Shown: positions 8,808-17,558, numbered from the stretch's first letter. The stretch is DNA of 64,000 bases from Phenylobacterium deserti (GCA_945874825.1 CAMCIK010000008.1:1-64000); one strand, 5' to 3'. Translations and numbers: made by a program. The notes: generated by a model not told the origin, from the sequence alone.

Positions 8808-9480
8808 GCGGACGACCGCCGCCTGGCCTAGCGTCCTGCGCCAGGGCCTCGGCCACCTGGGCCCGGATTTCGGGAGACTGGCGGGCGGCCCAGGCCGTCA
8901 CCGCCTCTTCTATCTGGCTGCGGGCTGCAAGTTCGCGAAGGCGGGCAGCCTCCAGCGTGCGGCTTGTCTCGTCGGCTGACGCCTCGCCCCGCGCCAGGGC
9001 GTCCCAGGCCCTGACCCGTTCCCGGCGAGCGGCATGCAGGTCGGGACGGACCGCTTCACTCTGCGCCACCAGGAGGGCCCGGAATTCCTGGCGCTGGGGC
9101 TCTGGCAGGTCCCGGCTGGCCCGCATGAGCGGACTCCCGCCAGGCCTCGGGGCCTGGGGCGGCGACGGATCCCTAGAAGGCGGAGGGGGCGGCAATGCGA
9201 CCTCCGGGTCCTCCCGCAGCGGCCCGGGCCGGCGTTCATCCCTGCGAACCACCAGGGCGGGTGATGGAGACGGCAAGGCTTGCGCTGGGAGGGTTTCCGG
9301 CCCCGAGGGTCCGGCTGGCGGGACCCGGGGCTCAAGGCCCTGAGAGTCCGGTGAAGCCGCCTCGACGCCAGGAGCTGGGTCTGCGTGCAACTGGCGCCAA
9401 CCCCCGGCAATCAGGCCGACCAAGAAGAGGTTGAGGGCGGCAGAGACGAAGAGCGCCACCACAAGCGCCCGGCGGTTCAA
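8749..9480 (-). CDS. Periplasmic metal-resistance-like (Spy/CpxP-type) protein in ECF sigma operon
   Basis: The start is a TTG at 9480 overlapping the stop of the putative anti-sigma gene (TTGA). The 243-residue product has one N-terminal membrane segment (LVVALFVSAALNLFLVGLIAGG), a ~90-residue Pro-rich linker, and a C-terminal helical domain (DLPEPQRQEFRALLVAQSEA to EIRAQVAEALAQD) of the periplasmic heavy-metal sensor/resistance type. It is membrane-anchored with the helical domain probably outside. It is the last gene of a four-gene coupled operon, so it is probably either a regulator or an effector of the sigma factor. The tail is Gly/Pro/Arg-rich and overlaps the kinase gene by 59 bases. 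Confidence 0.7.
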   Translation of the reverse strand: MNRRALVVALFVSAALNLFLVGLIAGGWRQLHADPAPGVEAASPDSQGLEPRVPPAGPSGPETLPAQALPSPSPALVVRRDERRPGPLREDPEVALPPPPPSRDPSPPQAPRPGGSPLMRASRDLPEPQRQEFRALLVAQSEAVRPDLHAARRERVRAWDALARGEASADETSRTLEAARLRELAARSQIEEAVTAWAARQSPEIRAQVAEALAQDARPGGGRPPRLQGPPPRPGDGPPPRQD

Positions 9481-9956
9481 GATCGGACGCCCATGGCGGA
9501 CTCGGCGACCGGAGCTTCCCAGGGCGTCAAAGCCTCGGAGAGAATGGAGTCAGGGTCCGAAGCATAGAAGGGCGCTGCGGCAGGACGCAGGACCGGGTCC
9601 ACGAGACGCGGCGCGGCGACAATTCCCGCCAGGCAGGCTGCAGCGAGAGCCGCACCGCCGGTCAGGGTCAGCACCCAGGAGCGCCGTAGGGATTGCCGGA
9701 CCTGGACCGGGGCGGCGGCCTGCACCCGCGTTGTCACGGCTGCCGTCGGACGTGGTGCCTCCCAGGCGAACAAGAGGCGATCCAGCGAACGCGCATCCTC
9801 GAGAAGACGCCGGGCCTCAGCGGGATGGGCGGCGATCCAGGCCTCGGCACCCGGGCGATCCGCCTCGGGCCACCGGGCGGGGTCCCCGCCAAAGGACTCC
9901 GCCAGTTGGCGCACGCGCGCCTCTGCGGCGGCCGCGGAATCGGGGCGCGGGGTCAT
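9477..9956 (-). CDS. Putative anti-sigma factor (single-pass membrane protein)
   Basis: This 159-residue protein begins in an ATGA overlap with the ECF sigma gene. It has a cytoplasmic acidic/Ala-rich N-terminal half (VRQLAESFGGDPARWPEADR, EARRLLEDARSLDRLLF), one membrane helix near residues 93-113 (WVLTLTGGAALAAACLAGIV), and a ~45-residue periplasmic tail. Topology, size and position directly after the sigma factor are those of anti-sigma factors. No zinc HxxxCxxC motif is visible, so it would not be a ZAS-type anti-sigma. The role is inferred from topology and context. Confidence 0.65.
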   Translation of the reverse strand: MTPRPDSAAAAEARVRQLAESFGGDPARWPEADRPGAEAWIAAHPAEARRLLEDARSLDRLLFAWEAPRPTAAVTTRVQAAAPVQVRQSLRRSWVLTLTGGAALAAACLAGIVAAPRLVDPVLRPAAAPFYASDPDSILSEALTPWEAPVAESAMGVRS

Positions 9957-10558
9957 GTGACGAGATCCGACAAGGCCGCACGAAGGGCTCGCCGCCCACG
10001 CGAAAGAAGGCTCTCCAAGGCTTCGACGCTGATCCCGAGGGCGGCGGCAGCCTGGATGTTGCCCATCTCCTGGTAATGGCAGAGGACGACCGCCTCGCGC
10101 TGGCGGGCGGGAAGGATCGCCATGGCTGCAGCCACGCGTTCGCCCACGTCACTGGCCTCCAGCCCCCGGTCCGGCGCCGGACCGGGGTCGACCAGGGCCT
10201 CCAGGTCCTGCGGTCCGCCAGGCCGGACCCGGCGCAGGCGGTCGCGGCAGAGATTCAGGGCCACCCTGTGGAGCCAGGCGTCGAAGCGGGCTTCCCCGAA
10301 GCGCCAGACCGGTGCCTGCCGCCAGGCCCGGATCAGGGATTCCTGGGCGATGTCTTCGGCCTCAGCGGCATCTCCCAGGACACGGGCCGCAAGGGCGGTG
10401 AGGCGAGGCAGCTTTCGGGCGGTCAAGGCCCGTACAGCCAACGGGTCCCCGGTTCCGACCCTGCGGACGAGGTCTGCATCCGGGTCGTCGACGGGTGGAG
10501 ACGCCGCTGGCCGGTCGGAATGTATGCGCCCGAGGGCGTCAGTTGCCGGTCGCAGCAC
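9953..10558 (-). CDS. ECF-subfamily RNA polymerase sigma factor
   Basis: The protein has sigma region 2 (LARVLGDAAEAEDIAQESLI then AWR, the core-binding and -10 recognition segment) and region 4 (ILPARQREAVVLCHYQEMGN...SVEALESLLSRGRRALR). These are the two domains of an ECF sigma factor, which redirects RNA polymerase to stress promoters. I choose the GTG at 10558 (about 201 residues), which overlaps the EF-hand stop by 20 bases; the track ATG at 10627 would overlap it by 89 bases. The stop overlaps the putative anti-sigma start. The exact start is uncertain. Confidence 0.88.
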   Translation of the reverse strand: MLRPATDALGRIHSDRPAASPPVDDPDADLVRRVGTGDPLAVRALTARKLPRLTALAARVLGDAAEAEDIAQESLIRAWRQAPVWRFGEARFDAWLHRVALNLCRDRLRRVRPGGPQDLEALVDPGPAPDRGLEASDVGERVAAAMAILPARQREAVVLCHYQEMGNIQAAAALGISVEALESLLSRGRRALRAALSDLVT

Positions 10559-10988
10559 GCTGTCTCTGCCGCATGGCGGCCACCTCTGTCTTGTCCAGGG
10601 CCCCGTCGCGGTTGGAGTCCGCGACATCGAAGCGGCGCTTGCTGGCCGTCTCCAGTTCCGACCGGGACATGGATCCGTCTCCGTTGGAGTCTGTCGTGCG
10701 CCATAACTGGCTCATGGCCGCCTCAGCCCTGGCCCCGCCGAAGGTGCGGGCCATCCCGGCGATCTTGTCGAACTCGGCCCGGGAGACCTGACCGTTCTTG
10801 TCGGAATCCAGGGACTGGAGGGTCTTGTCCACGTTGGCGGTCCGGTACTCGGTGTAGAGCACCTTGCCGTCGCCGTTCTGGTCCAGCTTGGGCGGGCCCA
10901 TCTGGGCCGTCGCCGGCGCGGCCCACAGAACCGTCAGAAGGGCCGGGGCGGAAAGCGCGGCTGCGCAGGCGGAAAGGTTCAGACGCAC
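10539..10988 (-). CDS. Exported EF-hand calcium-binding protein
   Basis: The GTG at 10988 follows a GGAGATTCCC ribosome site and begins a signal peptide (VRLNLSACAAALSAPALLTV ending ATAQ), so I prefer it to the track start at 11186, which would run into glnE. The mature part holds EF-hand calcium loops: DQNGDGKVLYTEY, DSDKNGQVSRAEF, DSNGDGSMSRSEL and DSNRDGALDKTEV, each with the D-x-[ND]-x-[DN]-G pattern. It is a periplasmic calcium-binding protein, first gene of the ECF module, and a possible sensor or target of that system. Confidence 0.82.
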   Translation of the reverse strand: MRLNLSACAAALSAPALLTVLWAAPATAQMGPPKLDQNGDGKVLYTEYRTANVDKTLQSLDSDKNGQVSRAEFDKIAGMARTFGGARAEAAMSQLWRTTDSNGDGSMSRSELETASKRRFDVADSNRDGALDKTEVAAMRQRQRAATGN

Positions 10989-11012
10989 TCGGGAATCTCC
11001 GGTCCTTGGATG

Positions 11013-11027
11013 TTGAACGAATTGAAC
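11013..11027. promoter_or_regulatory. TTGAAC direct repeat (9-base period) upstream of the ECF/EF-hand operon
   Basis: Plus-strand TTGAAC-GAA-TTGAAC lies 25 bases upstream of the EF-hand start, in the 55-base gap after glnE. On the transcribed strand this reads GTTCAATTCGTTCAA and contains a CGTT that could be an ECF -10 element behind GGAATT, but the GGAATT-CGTT spacing is shorter than usual. This is a candidate autoregulated promoter only. Confidence 0.25.
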
Positions 11028-11043
11028 CCTGAATTCCGGCGTT

Positions 11044-13917
11044 TCAAGGGCGGACAAGGGTTTCGAAGGCTTCCTGCGCGTGCCTGCGGGTTCGCCCCAG
11101 CCGGGTGACGAGGCTACGGAAGTCACGGGCACCGCCGGCCCGGGCCAGCCTGCGCTTGAAGGCGTCGGGCTGGTCAGTGGGGTCACCGGCGTCCCCGAGG
11201 GCGAGGCGGAGCACCTGGGTCAGGTTCTGCTGCAGGGTCCAGGCCTCCAGGAGGGGACCGACCGCGCCGGCCAGTCCCGCCGCGGCCATGGCCTCCAGGG
11301 CGTGTGCGGTGCCGGCGCGCAGGGGGCCGCCTGCGTGCGCATGGGCGAGTTGAAGAAACTGGGCGGCAAACTCGATGTCCACCAGGCCTCCGGGCGCGAG
11401 CTTCATGTCCCAGAGACCCGATGCCGGCTTCTCCTGGGCGATGAGAGCGCGCATCTCACGCACGTCGCGGGCCAGGACGGCGACGTCACGGGGCTGGCGC
11501 AAGGTCATCTCGATAGCGTCGGCCACGTCCCTGGCGAAGACGGGATCGCTGGACCAGACCACCCTGGCGCGGGTCAGGGCCATGAATTCCCAGGTCTCGG
11601 CCTCGGTCGCGTAGTAGGTGCCGAAGGCGGTGAAGGCGACGGCGACGGGACCCTTGGAGCCAGAGGGCCGCAGGCGCATGTCGACCTCGTAGAGCTCGCC
11701 TTCCGAAGTCGGCAGGGACAGGGCGGCCACCAGCCGCTGGGTGAATCGGGCGTAGAAGGTCTCTGCAGACCAGCCCTTGAGGGTGGAGACGGTATCTGGC
11801 GTCGCGACCCTGTGGACGGTCATCAGGTCGAGGTCAGAACCCGCGCTCATCTCGCGGGATCCGCACTTCCCGAGGGCGACCACCGCCACCTGCCCCTCGA
11901 AGTCGCCCCCAAGGCGGACGGCCTCGGCGAGGGCGACGGGCGCCAGGGCCTCGATGCTGGCGTCCGCCAGGCCAGCGAAGCCATGGCCCGCGGCCTCGGC
12001 ACCCGCGGATCCGCTCATCACCTGGACACCGATGCGGAAGGCCAGCTCCCGGTGCTGGCGCCGTACGGAATCCATGGCCGACTCGAAATCGACAGCCCTG
12101 GCCACGGCACTCTGCAGGGCCTGGCGATCCTCCTGCGGGTCGATGTCGCCGAAGAAGGCCGGATCCAGAAGGGCGTCGATGGCGGCAGGGCGACGCGCCA
12201 GGGTGTCCGCAAGGCGGGGGGCAAAGGCCATGACCTCAACGATCAAGGCGAAGAGCCCCGGCTGGGCGAGGAAGAGGGACTGGAGCTGGACCCCGCTGGA
12301 CAGGCGCGAAAAGAACGCCCCGAACCGGGTGAAGGCAGCGTCCGGGGCACCGGTGGCCTGGGTGGCCTCGAGCAGTCGAGGGGCAAGGCGGGTGAAGAGT
12401 TCGCGCCCGCGCTCCGAGCGGGTGGCAGAGATGTGTCCGTGGTGCCAGGCGCGGATCGTCCCGGATACCTGGGCGGGACTGGAGAAGCCCATCCGAGCCA
12501 GGGTGCGCAGGGTTTCGGGATCGTCGTCGACGCCCGTGAAGATCAGGCTACCGAAGCGTGACGACAGGGGCTCCTCGCCCGGGAAGAGTTCGCCATAGCG
12601 CCGGTTGACGACCTTCAGTATCCGCTCGACGTGCGCATCGAAACTGCGCAGCCGGTCGAAGCCGGACAGGGCCGCGACCCGTCGGCGTTCGGAATCGGAC
12701 TCCGGCAGGCGGTGGGTTTGCTCGTCGGCGAGCATCTGCACCCTGTGCTCCAGGTCGCGTAGGCGGCGGTAGGAATCGTCAAGCTCGTGACGAGTCTCCT
12801 CCGAGACATGCCCCGCTGCCGCCAGGGCGTTAAGGGCGTCGAGGGTGCGATGGCTTCGCAGCCCCGGGTGACGACCCCCGAGGATCAGCTGCTGTGTCTG
12901 GACGTAGAACTCGATCTCGCGGATGCCGCCCCGGCCAAGCTTGAGGTCCGCGCCCCGGGCCGAAAGACGATCGTCGACCTTGTGGATGTGGATCTGGCGC
13001 TTGATGGAGTGGATGTCCGCTATGGCTGCGAAGTCAAGGTTCCGCCGCCAGATGAAGGGCAGTAGCTCCGTCAGGAAGGCGTCCGCTCGGGAGATGTCGC
13101 CGGCGCAGGGCCGGGCCTTGATGAAGGCCGCCCGCTCCCAGTTCTGGCCAACGCTCTCATAGTAATCGAGGGCGGCGACGGTCGAGACCGCTGGCGGCGT
13201 CGAGCCCGGGTCCGGCCTCAACCTCAGGTCCATGCGGAAGACATATCCTTCAGGTGTGCGCTCCTGCATCAGCTCCGTCAGCTTGTGGGTCAGGCGGACG
13301 GCAAAGGCCTGGGGTTCGATCCCCGGCGAGAGCCGCAGGGCGTCGGGATCGAAGAAGATCGAGATGTCGATGTCGCTCGAATAGTTGAGCTCGAAGGCGC
13401 CGTGCTTGCCCATGGCGATGCAGAAGACTCCCGGAACCGGTCCGTGACGGTCGTCGGATGGCGGAACGAGGCGGCCGGCGGCAACCTCGGCACTCGCGGC
13501 GCTGGACAGGGCCGCCGCAAGGGCGGAGTCGGCAAACCTGGCCAGGGCACCGGTGACCTGGTCCAGATCCCAGGCACCGCCAAGGTCGGCAATGGCCGTC
13601 AGGAGATGAAGCTCGGCCTTGAGCCGCCGGAGGCCCGGGCCCGCGACCTCCGGAGAGGCGGTGGCCAGGACGCCGGTGTCGTCCAGGATCCGGCCGAGAC
13701 TGGCCTCGGGGTCGGAATCAAGGAGCCGCGCCAACCGGGCGGGATCCCGGCGGGCGAGTCCCGCGAGATAACCGGACGCACCGAAGACCGGCGCAAGGGC
13801 CGCGCGTTCGGCCGCAGAGAGGTCGCGCACTGCCGCAATCGCGTCGAGGAGGCGTTCGGCGGGACGGGCGTCCAGCACCGGGCCACAGGGGGACAGCCGC
13901 TGGCCGAGGGCGGTCAT
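11044..13917 (-). CDS. glnE: Bifunctional glutamine synthetase adenylyltransferase/deadenylyltransferase
   Basis: At 957 residues the protein has the full two-lobed GlnE layout. The N-terminal nucleotidyltransferase (deadenylylase) carries GKHGAFELNYSSDIDISIFFD near residue 165, and the C-terminal adenylylase domain carries GKCGSREMSAGSDLDLM near residue 680. Each is followed by its own helical bundle. GlnE adds or removes AMP on glutamine synthetase in response to PII and glutamine. It overlaps the upstream kinase gene by 4 bases (ATGA), making it the last cistron of the degP-regulator-kinase operon, an unusual transcriptional neighbour for a nitrogen-control enzyme. Confidence 0.96.
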   Translation of the reverse strand: MTALGQRLSPCGPVLDARPAERLLDAIAAVRDLSAAERAALAPVFGASGYLAGLARRDPARLARLLDSDPEASLGRILDDTGVLATASPEVAGPGLRRLKAELHLLTAIADLGGAWDLDQVTGALARFADSALAAALSSAASAEVAAGRLVPPSDDRHGPVPGVFCIAMGKHGAFELNYSSDIDISIFFDPDALRLSPGIEPQAFAVRLTHKLTELMQERTPEGYVFRMDLRLRPDPGSTPPAVSTVAALDYYESVGQNWERAAFIKARPCAGDISRADAFLTELLPFIWRRNLDFAAIADIHSIKRQIHIHKVDDRLSARGADLKLGRGGIREIEFYVQTQQLILGGRHPGLRSHRTLDALNALAAAGHVSEETRHELDDSYRRLRDLEHRVQMLADEQTHRLPESDSERRRVAALSGFDRLRSFDAHVERILKVVNRRYGELFPGEEPLSSRFGSLIFTGVDDDPETLRTLARMGFSSPAQVSGTIRAWHHGHISATRSERGRELFTRLAPRLLEATQATGAPDAAFTRFGAFFSRLSSGVQLQSLFLAQPGLFALIVEVMAFAPRLADTLARRPAAIDALLDPAFFGDIDPQEDRQALQSAVARAVDFESAMDSVRRQHRELAFRIGVQVMSGSAGAEAAGHGFAGLADASIEALAPVALAEAVRLGGDFEGQVAVVALGKCGSREMSAGSDLDLMTVHRVATPDTVSTLKGWSAETFYARFTQRLVAALSLPTSEGELYEVDMRLRPSGSKGPVAVAFTAFGTYYATEAETWEFMALTRARVVWSSDPVFARDVADAIEMTLRQPRDVAVLARDVREMRALIAQEKPASGLWDMKLAPGGLVDIEFAAQFLQLAHAHAGGPLRAGTAHALEAMAAAGLAGAVGPLLEAWTLQQNLTQVLRLALGDAGDPTDQPDAFKRRLARAGGARDFRSLVTRLGRTRRHAQEAFETLVRP

Positions 13918-15344
13918 GGTGCCGAGGGCAGGACGACGGCGGCACGGAGCCCCGGTCCCGAACCGTCAAAGTGGCCCGGCCCATCCCCCAGCTCGAAACG
14001 GCCGCCATGGGCTTCGGCGACCGCGGCGACCAAGGACAGGCCAAGGCCGACGCCGGGCAGGTTCCGGCTGTTCTCCAGGCGCACGAAGCGCTGGATGACC
14101 CGGTCCCTGTCGGCTGTCGGCACTCCGGGGCCAGTGTCCGTCACCGAGATCTCGATTTCGCCGGAGGCCATTCGTCGAAGCCGAACCCTTACCGCTCCAC
14201 CGGCCGGGGTGTACTTCACCGCATTGTCCACGAGGTTGGCAAGGGCCTGGGCCAGGAAGGCCGGATTGCCCCTTACCGCCAGACCCGCGGAGACATCCGA
14301 GGCGATCTCGAGCCCAATGTCCTCGCAAAGCGGGCCGTATAGCTCCGTCATGTCGCGAACCATGGCCGCAGGATCGAAGCGCACCGCATTGGGCGCCTCC
14401 CCGGCCGCCTGGAGGCGCGAGATGGCGAGTACGGCGGAAAAGGTCCTGAGGAGGCCATCGGTATCGTCCAGGGCCTGGCCCAGAGCCTGGCGGGCGTCGC
14501 CCCGTCCGGCCTCGGCATCGAGCAGGGCGGTGTCCAGCCGGGCCTTCAGGCGGGTCAGGGGCGAGCGCAGGTCGTGAGCGATGGCGTCGCCAGCATGCCG
14601 GTGGGCGGCCATGGAGCGGTCGAGTCGGTCGAGCATGTCGTTCAGACCCTCGGCCAGCTGGTCGAGCTCATCCCCGGCTCCCCGAACAGGGGCGCGGGCC
14701 GCAAGGTTCCCGTTCCTCACGGCCGTCACGACGTCCGTGAGCCCGGTCATGGCGCGGGTGAAGCTGCGGCTGGCCTGGAGCCCAACGGCTATGCCCAGAA
14801 CCACCAACAGGGTGCCGGCGCCCCAGAGGCCCCGGACGATGGTCACGATGAAATCCCGGTCGTCGCTGGCGTCGGCGCCGACGAAGAGGGTTTCACCGCC
14901 GGAGAGGCGAAGCTGCAGGCCTCGGGCGGGGATCGACTGCGGGCGTCCTGCCACACCTGGCCCGGAAAGGGAAAAGCGGGTCCAGGTCGGGGCGCCGGTG
15001 AAGTTCTCGACGGGGCTCTGGGCGAGGGAACCGGTAATCCTGGCACCGTCCGGGGCGAGGAAGAGATATACGAAGCGCCGCTCGCCAGCCATCCGGGTCA
15101 CCAGGACGGGGTTGAGGGCGGCGGGGCCCGCACGGTTGTAGACCGCGACCAGGCTGTCCGCCTCCCGGCGGATTTCCGCATCCGTCCGCCTTCGGGCTTC
15201 TCCGGCGGCGGCCATGTAGACATAGGCCATGAAGATGGCCCCGGCGAAGGCGAAGAGGGCCAGGGACAGGAGGGTCAGTCTGAAAGGCGCCGCCCTGAAG
15301 AGCCGCAGGAAACCCCCGGAGGGTGGCGCCGGGGCCTCAGGCAT
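13914..15344 (-). CDS. Two-component sensor histidine kinase (HAMP-HisKA-HATPase)
   Basis: The ATG at 15344 overlaps the response-regulator stop by 8 bases; the track start at 15443 only reads through that gene. The 476-residue kinase has two membrane helices (RLTLLSLALFAFAGAIFMAY; VRGLWGAGTLLVVLGIAVGL) flanking a ~130-residue periplasmic sensor, a HAMP segment, the phospho-acceptor histidine in DAIAHDLRSPLTRLKARLDT, and an ATPase domain with NLVDNAVKYTPAGG and GVGLGLSLV. It partners with the adjacent OmpR-type regulator, and the signal is probably sensed in the periplasm. Confidence 0.9.
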   Translation of the reverse strand: MPEAPAPPSGGFLRLFRAAPFRLTLLSLALFAFAGAIFMAYVYMAAAGEARRRTDAEIRREADSLVAVYNRAGPAALNPVLVTRMAGERRFVYLFLAPDGARITGSLAQSPVENFTGAPTWTRFSLSGPGVAGRPQSIPARGLQLRLSGGETLFVGADASDDRDFIVTIVRGLWGAGTLLVVLGIAVGLQASRSFTRAMTGLTDVVTAVRNGNLAARAPVRGAGDELDQLAEGLNDMLDRLDRSMAAHRHAGDAIAHDLRSPLTRLKARLDTALLDAEAGRGDARQALGQALDDTDGLLRTFSAVLAISRLQAAGEAPNAVRFDPAAMVRDMTELYGPLCEDIGLEIASDVSAGLAVRGNPAFLAQALANLVDNAVKYTPAGGAVRVRLRRMASGEIEISVTDTGPGVPTADRDRVIQRFVRLENSRNLPGVGLGLSLVAAVAEAHGGRFELGDGPGHFDGSGPGLRAAVVLPSAP

Positions 15345-16008
15345 CCAGCCGATACCCCGCCCCGCGGATGGTCTCGAGCATGGGGTGTTCGAAGCCCTTG
15401 TCGATCTTGGTGCGCAGCCGCGAGATGTGGACGTCGATGACATTGGTCTGGGGGTCGAAGTGGTACTCCCAGACCTTCTCGAGCAGCATGGTTCGCGTCA
15501 CGGCCTGTCCGGCGTGCCGCATCAGGAACTCCAGCAGCTGGAACTCCCGGGGTTGCAGGTCGATCTCGCGGCTCGCCCTTTGCACCTTGCGCCCGATGAG
15601 GTCCATCTCCAGGTCCCCGACCCGGAGATAGGTGAGAACCGATCCGGTCTCCCGCCGCCGCGACAGGGCCTCGACCCGGGCGATGAGCTCGGCGAAGGCA
15701 TAGGGCTTGACCAGGTAGTCGTCCGCTCCCGCCCGCAGGCCCGCGACCCGGTCATCGATCTCGCCCAGGGCCGAGAGGAAGAGGACAGGAGTCTCATCCC
15801 CCTCCCGGCGGAGGGTCTCGACCAGGCCGACCCCATCCAGGCAGGGCATCATGCGATCGACGATCATGACGTCGAAGCTACCCCTGCGGGCGGCCTCGAG
15901 CCCAGCCAGGCCGTCTGGACACAGGGTCGAGGTGTGGCCGGCATCCAGGAGACCCCGGGCCATGACCTCGGCGGCGGGCTGGTCATCCTCGACGATCAGG
16001 ATCTTCAT
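15337..16008 (-). CDS. OmpR-family response regulator
   Basis: The protein has a receiver domain (MKILIVEDDQPAAEVMARGL; phospho-acceptor Asp in VMIVDRMMPCLDGVG; Lys in DDYLVKPYAFAEL) followed by a winged-helix DNA-binding domain (REFQLLEFLMRHAGQAVTRT; VIDVHISRLRTKID). I choose the ATG at 16008 (about 223 residues) with AGGG upstream rather than the GTG two codons earlier. It lies 14 bases after degP and overlaps its cognate kinase, so degP, regulator and kinase form one transcription unit, consistent with an envelope-stress circuit (inference). Confidence 0.92.
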   Translation of the reverse strand: MKILIVEDDQPAAEVMARGLLDAGHTSTLCPDGLAGLEAARRGSFDVMIVDRMMPCLDGVGLVETLRREGDETPVLFLSALGEIDDRVAGLRAGADDYLVKPYAFAELIARVEALSRRRETGSVLTYLRVGDLEMDLIGRKVQRASREIDLQPREFQLLEFLMRHAGQAVTRTMLLEKVWEYHFDPQTNVIDVHISRLRTKIDKGFEHPMLETIRGAGYRLDA

Positions 16009-16022
16009 GCCCACTACCCTGA

Positions 16023-17558
16023 TCAGTCGGCGATCTTGACCGGCAGGAAGATGGTCCTGCCTCCCCGCCAGACGGAGACAAGGACGCTGGGCCGACCCGC
16101 CTTCCGGGCCTGGTCGACGACGGCCGCCAGGTCAGAAGGCATGGCGAGGGTCCGATCGCCCGCACGCAGGATCACGTCGTTGGCCTGCAGTCCCTTGGCG
16201 GCGGCGTCGGAATCCCGTTCCACAGCCCCGATGATGAGGCCGCGGACATCGGCCGGAAGTCCGGTGCGGCGGCGGGCGGCGTCGTCGAGGGGCGACACCA
16301 TCATTCCGAGGATGGCCTGGCCGGCGGCGGGCGCGGGACGAGCGGGCCCGGGTCCAGTTCCGCCGGGTCCCGCGGGACCTGCCGCAAGCTGGGACTCCGA
16401 GGGACGGACGCCCGAGCGGATGTCGACGGTCCGCGGCTTGCCATCGCGGATCACCTGGAGCCGCAGGAGGTCCCCGGGTGCCGCTGAGGCGACCTGCCGC
16501 GTCAGCTCCGCAGAGCTTTTCACGCGCACACCGTTGACCGAGAGCACAATGTCGCCCGCGGTCAGTCCCGCCTTGTCCGCCGGAGCCCCAGGCGTGAGCT
16601 CGGCGACGATGGCGCCCTTCTGGCCGGCGAGGCCCTGGGCGGCGGCCATGTCCTCGTCGAAGTTCTGGATGGTGGCGCCGATATAGCCGCGCACCACCTT
16701 GCCGTTGGAGATCAGCTGGCGGGAAACCCTGGCAGCCACGTCGGCGGGTACGGCGAAACCGATACCCACGGAGCCCCCGGTGGGTGAGAAGATGGCGCTG
16801 TTGACCCCGATCACGCGTCCATAGACGTCAAAGGTCGGTCCGCCGGAGTTGCCACGGTTGATGGGCGCGTCGATCTGGATGTAGTCGACGAAGGTCTCGC
16901 CGATATCCCGTCCGTAGGCCGAGACGATGCCCGCGGTGGCGGTCCCGCCCAGGTTGTAGGGGTTGCCGACGGTCAACACCCAGTCGCCTACCCGGGGCCG
17001 GGCAGAGTTCTCGAAGTTGACGAAGGTGAAGCCCGTACCCTTGACCTTGAGGATGGCCATATCCGTGCCCTCGTCGCGTCCGACGACCGTCGCCTCGAGC
17101 TCAGTCTCGTCCTTCAGGACAACCTTGATGCTCTCGGCGTCCTCGATGACGTGATTGTTGGTCACCACGTAGCCATCTGCCGAGATGAAGAAGCCCGACC
17201 CGGCCGACTGCCGGCGCGGACCATTTCCGCCCTCATTGCCCTCCTCGCCACCCTGCCCGGGCGGCTTAATCTCGAAGGGCAGGCCCGGAATCTGCCGCTG
17301 CAGGCGGGACATGTCGACCCGGCTCGTCACGTTGATCGAGACCACCGCGGGGGAGACCTTCTCGAAGATGTCGGCGAAGGACATGGGCGCCCCCGGAGGC
17401 GGGGCGAAACTGGCACTGGCCGCTGCCACTGGCGTCGCGGTCGGATCACTTCCGCTGCGCTCGGCGGCGTTGAGCCCGGCACCCGCGGTCATAGCGATGC
17501 CAGCGACAAGGGCTCCCGCGAGGGCCCCGAAGAGGTAACGGCTCTTGTTCGAGCTCAT
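16023..17558 (-). CDS. DegP/HtrA-type periplasmic serine protease (Do family)
   Basis: The ATG at 17558 begins a signal peptide (SRYLFGALAGALVAGIAMTA). The 511-residue protein has a trypsin-like domain with the complete triad: His in YVVTNNHVIED, Asp in DEGTDMAILKV, Ser in INRGNSGGPTF. Two PDZ domains follow (GYIGATIQNF...LTPGAPADKAGLTAGDIVLS; LGMMVSPLDD...GLQANDVILRAGD). It degrades or refolds damaged envelope proteins. The track start at 17624 adds a non-signal extension and is not used. It leads an operon with a two-component pair and glnE, suggesting the pair controls its own protease. Confidence 0.94.
   Translation of the reverse strand: MSSNKSRYLFGALAGALVAGIAMTAGAGLNAAERSGSDPTATPVAAASASFAPPPGAPMSFADIFEKVSPAVVSINVTSRVDMSRLQRQIPGLPFEIKPPGQGGEEGNEGGNGPRRQSAGSGFFISADGYVVTNNHVIEDAESIKVVLKDETELEATVVGRDEGTDMAILKVKGTGFTFVNFENSARPRVGDWVLTVGNPYNLGGTATAGIVSAYGRDIGETFVDYIQIDAPINRGNSGGPTFDVYGRVIGVNSAIFSPTGGSVGIGFAVPADVAARVSRQLISNGKVVRGYIGATIQNFDEDMAAAQGLAGQKGAIVAELTPGAPADKAGLTAGDIVLSVNGVRVKSSAELTRQVASAAPGDLLRLQVIRDGKPRTVDIRSGVRPSESQLAAGPAGPGGTGPGPARPAPAAGQAILGMMVSPLDDAARRRTGLPADVRGLIIGAVERDSDAAAKGLQANDVILRAGDRTLAMPSDLAAVVDQARKAGRPSVLVSVWRGGRTIFLPVKIAD

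Noticed and set aside
11080-12561. 493-residue plus-strand ORF and its relatives inside glnE
   Set aside because: These are shadow frames of glnE, which has both nucleotidyltransferase domains intact.
13310-13332. GGTTCGATCCCCGG resembling a tRNA T-loop
   Set aside because: It is inside glnE coding sequence with no acceptor, D or anticodon arms around it.
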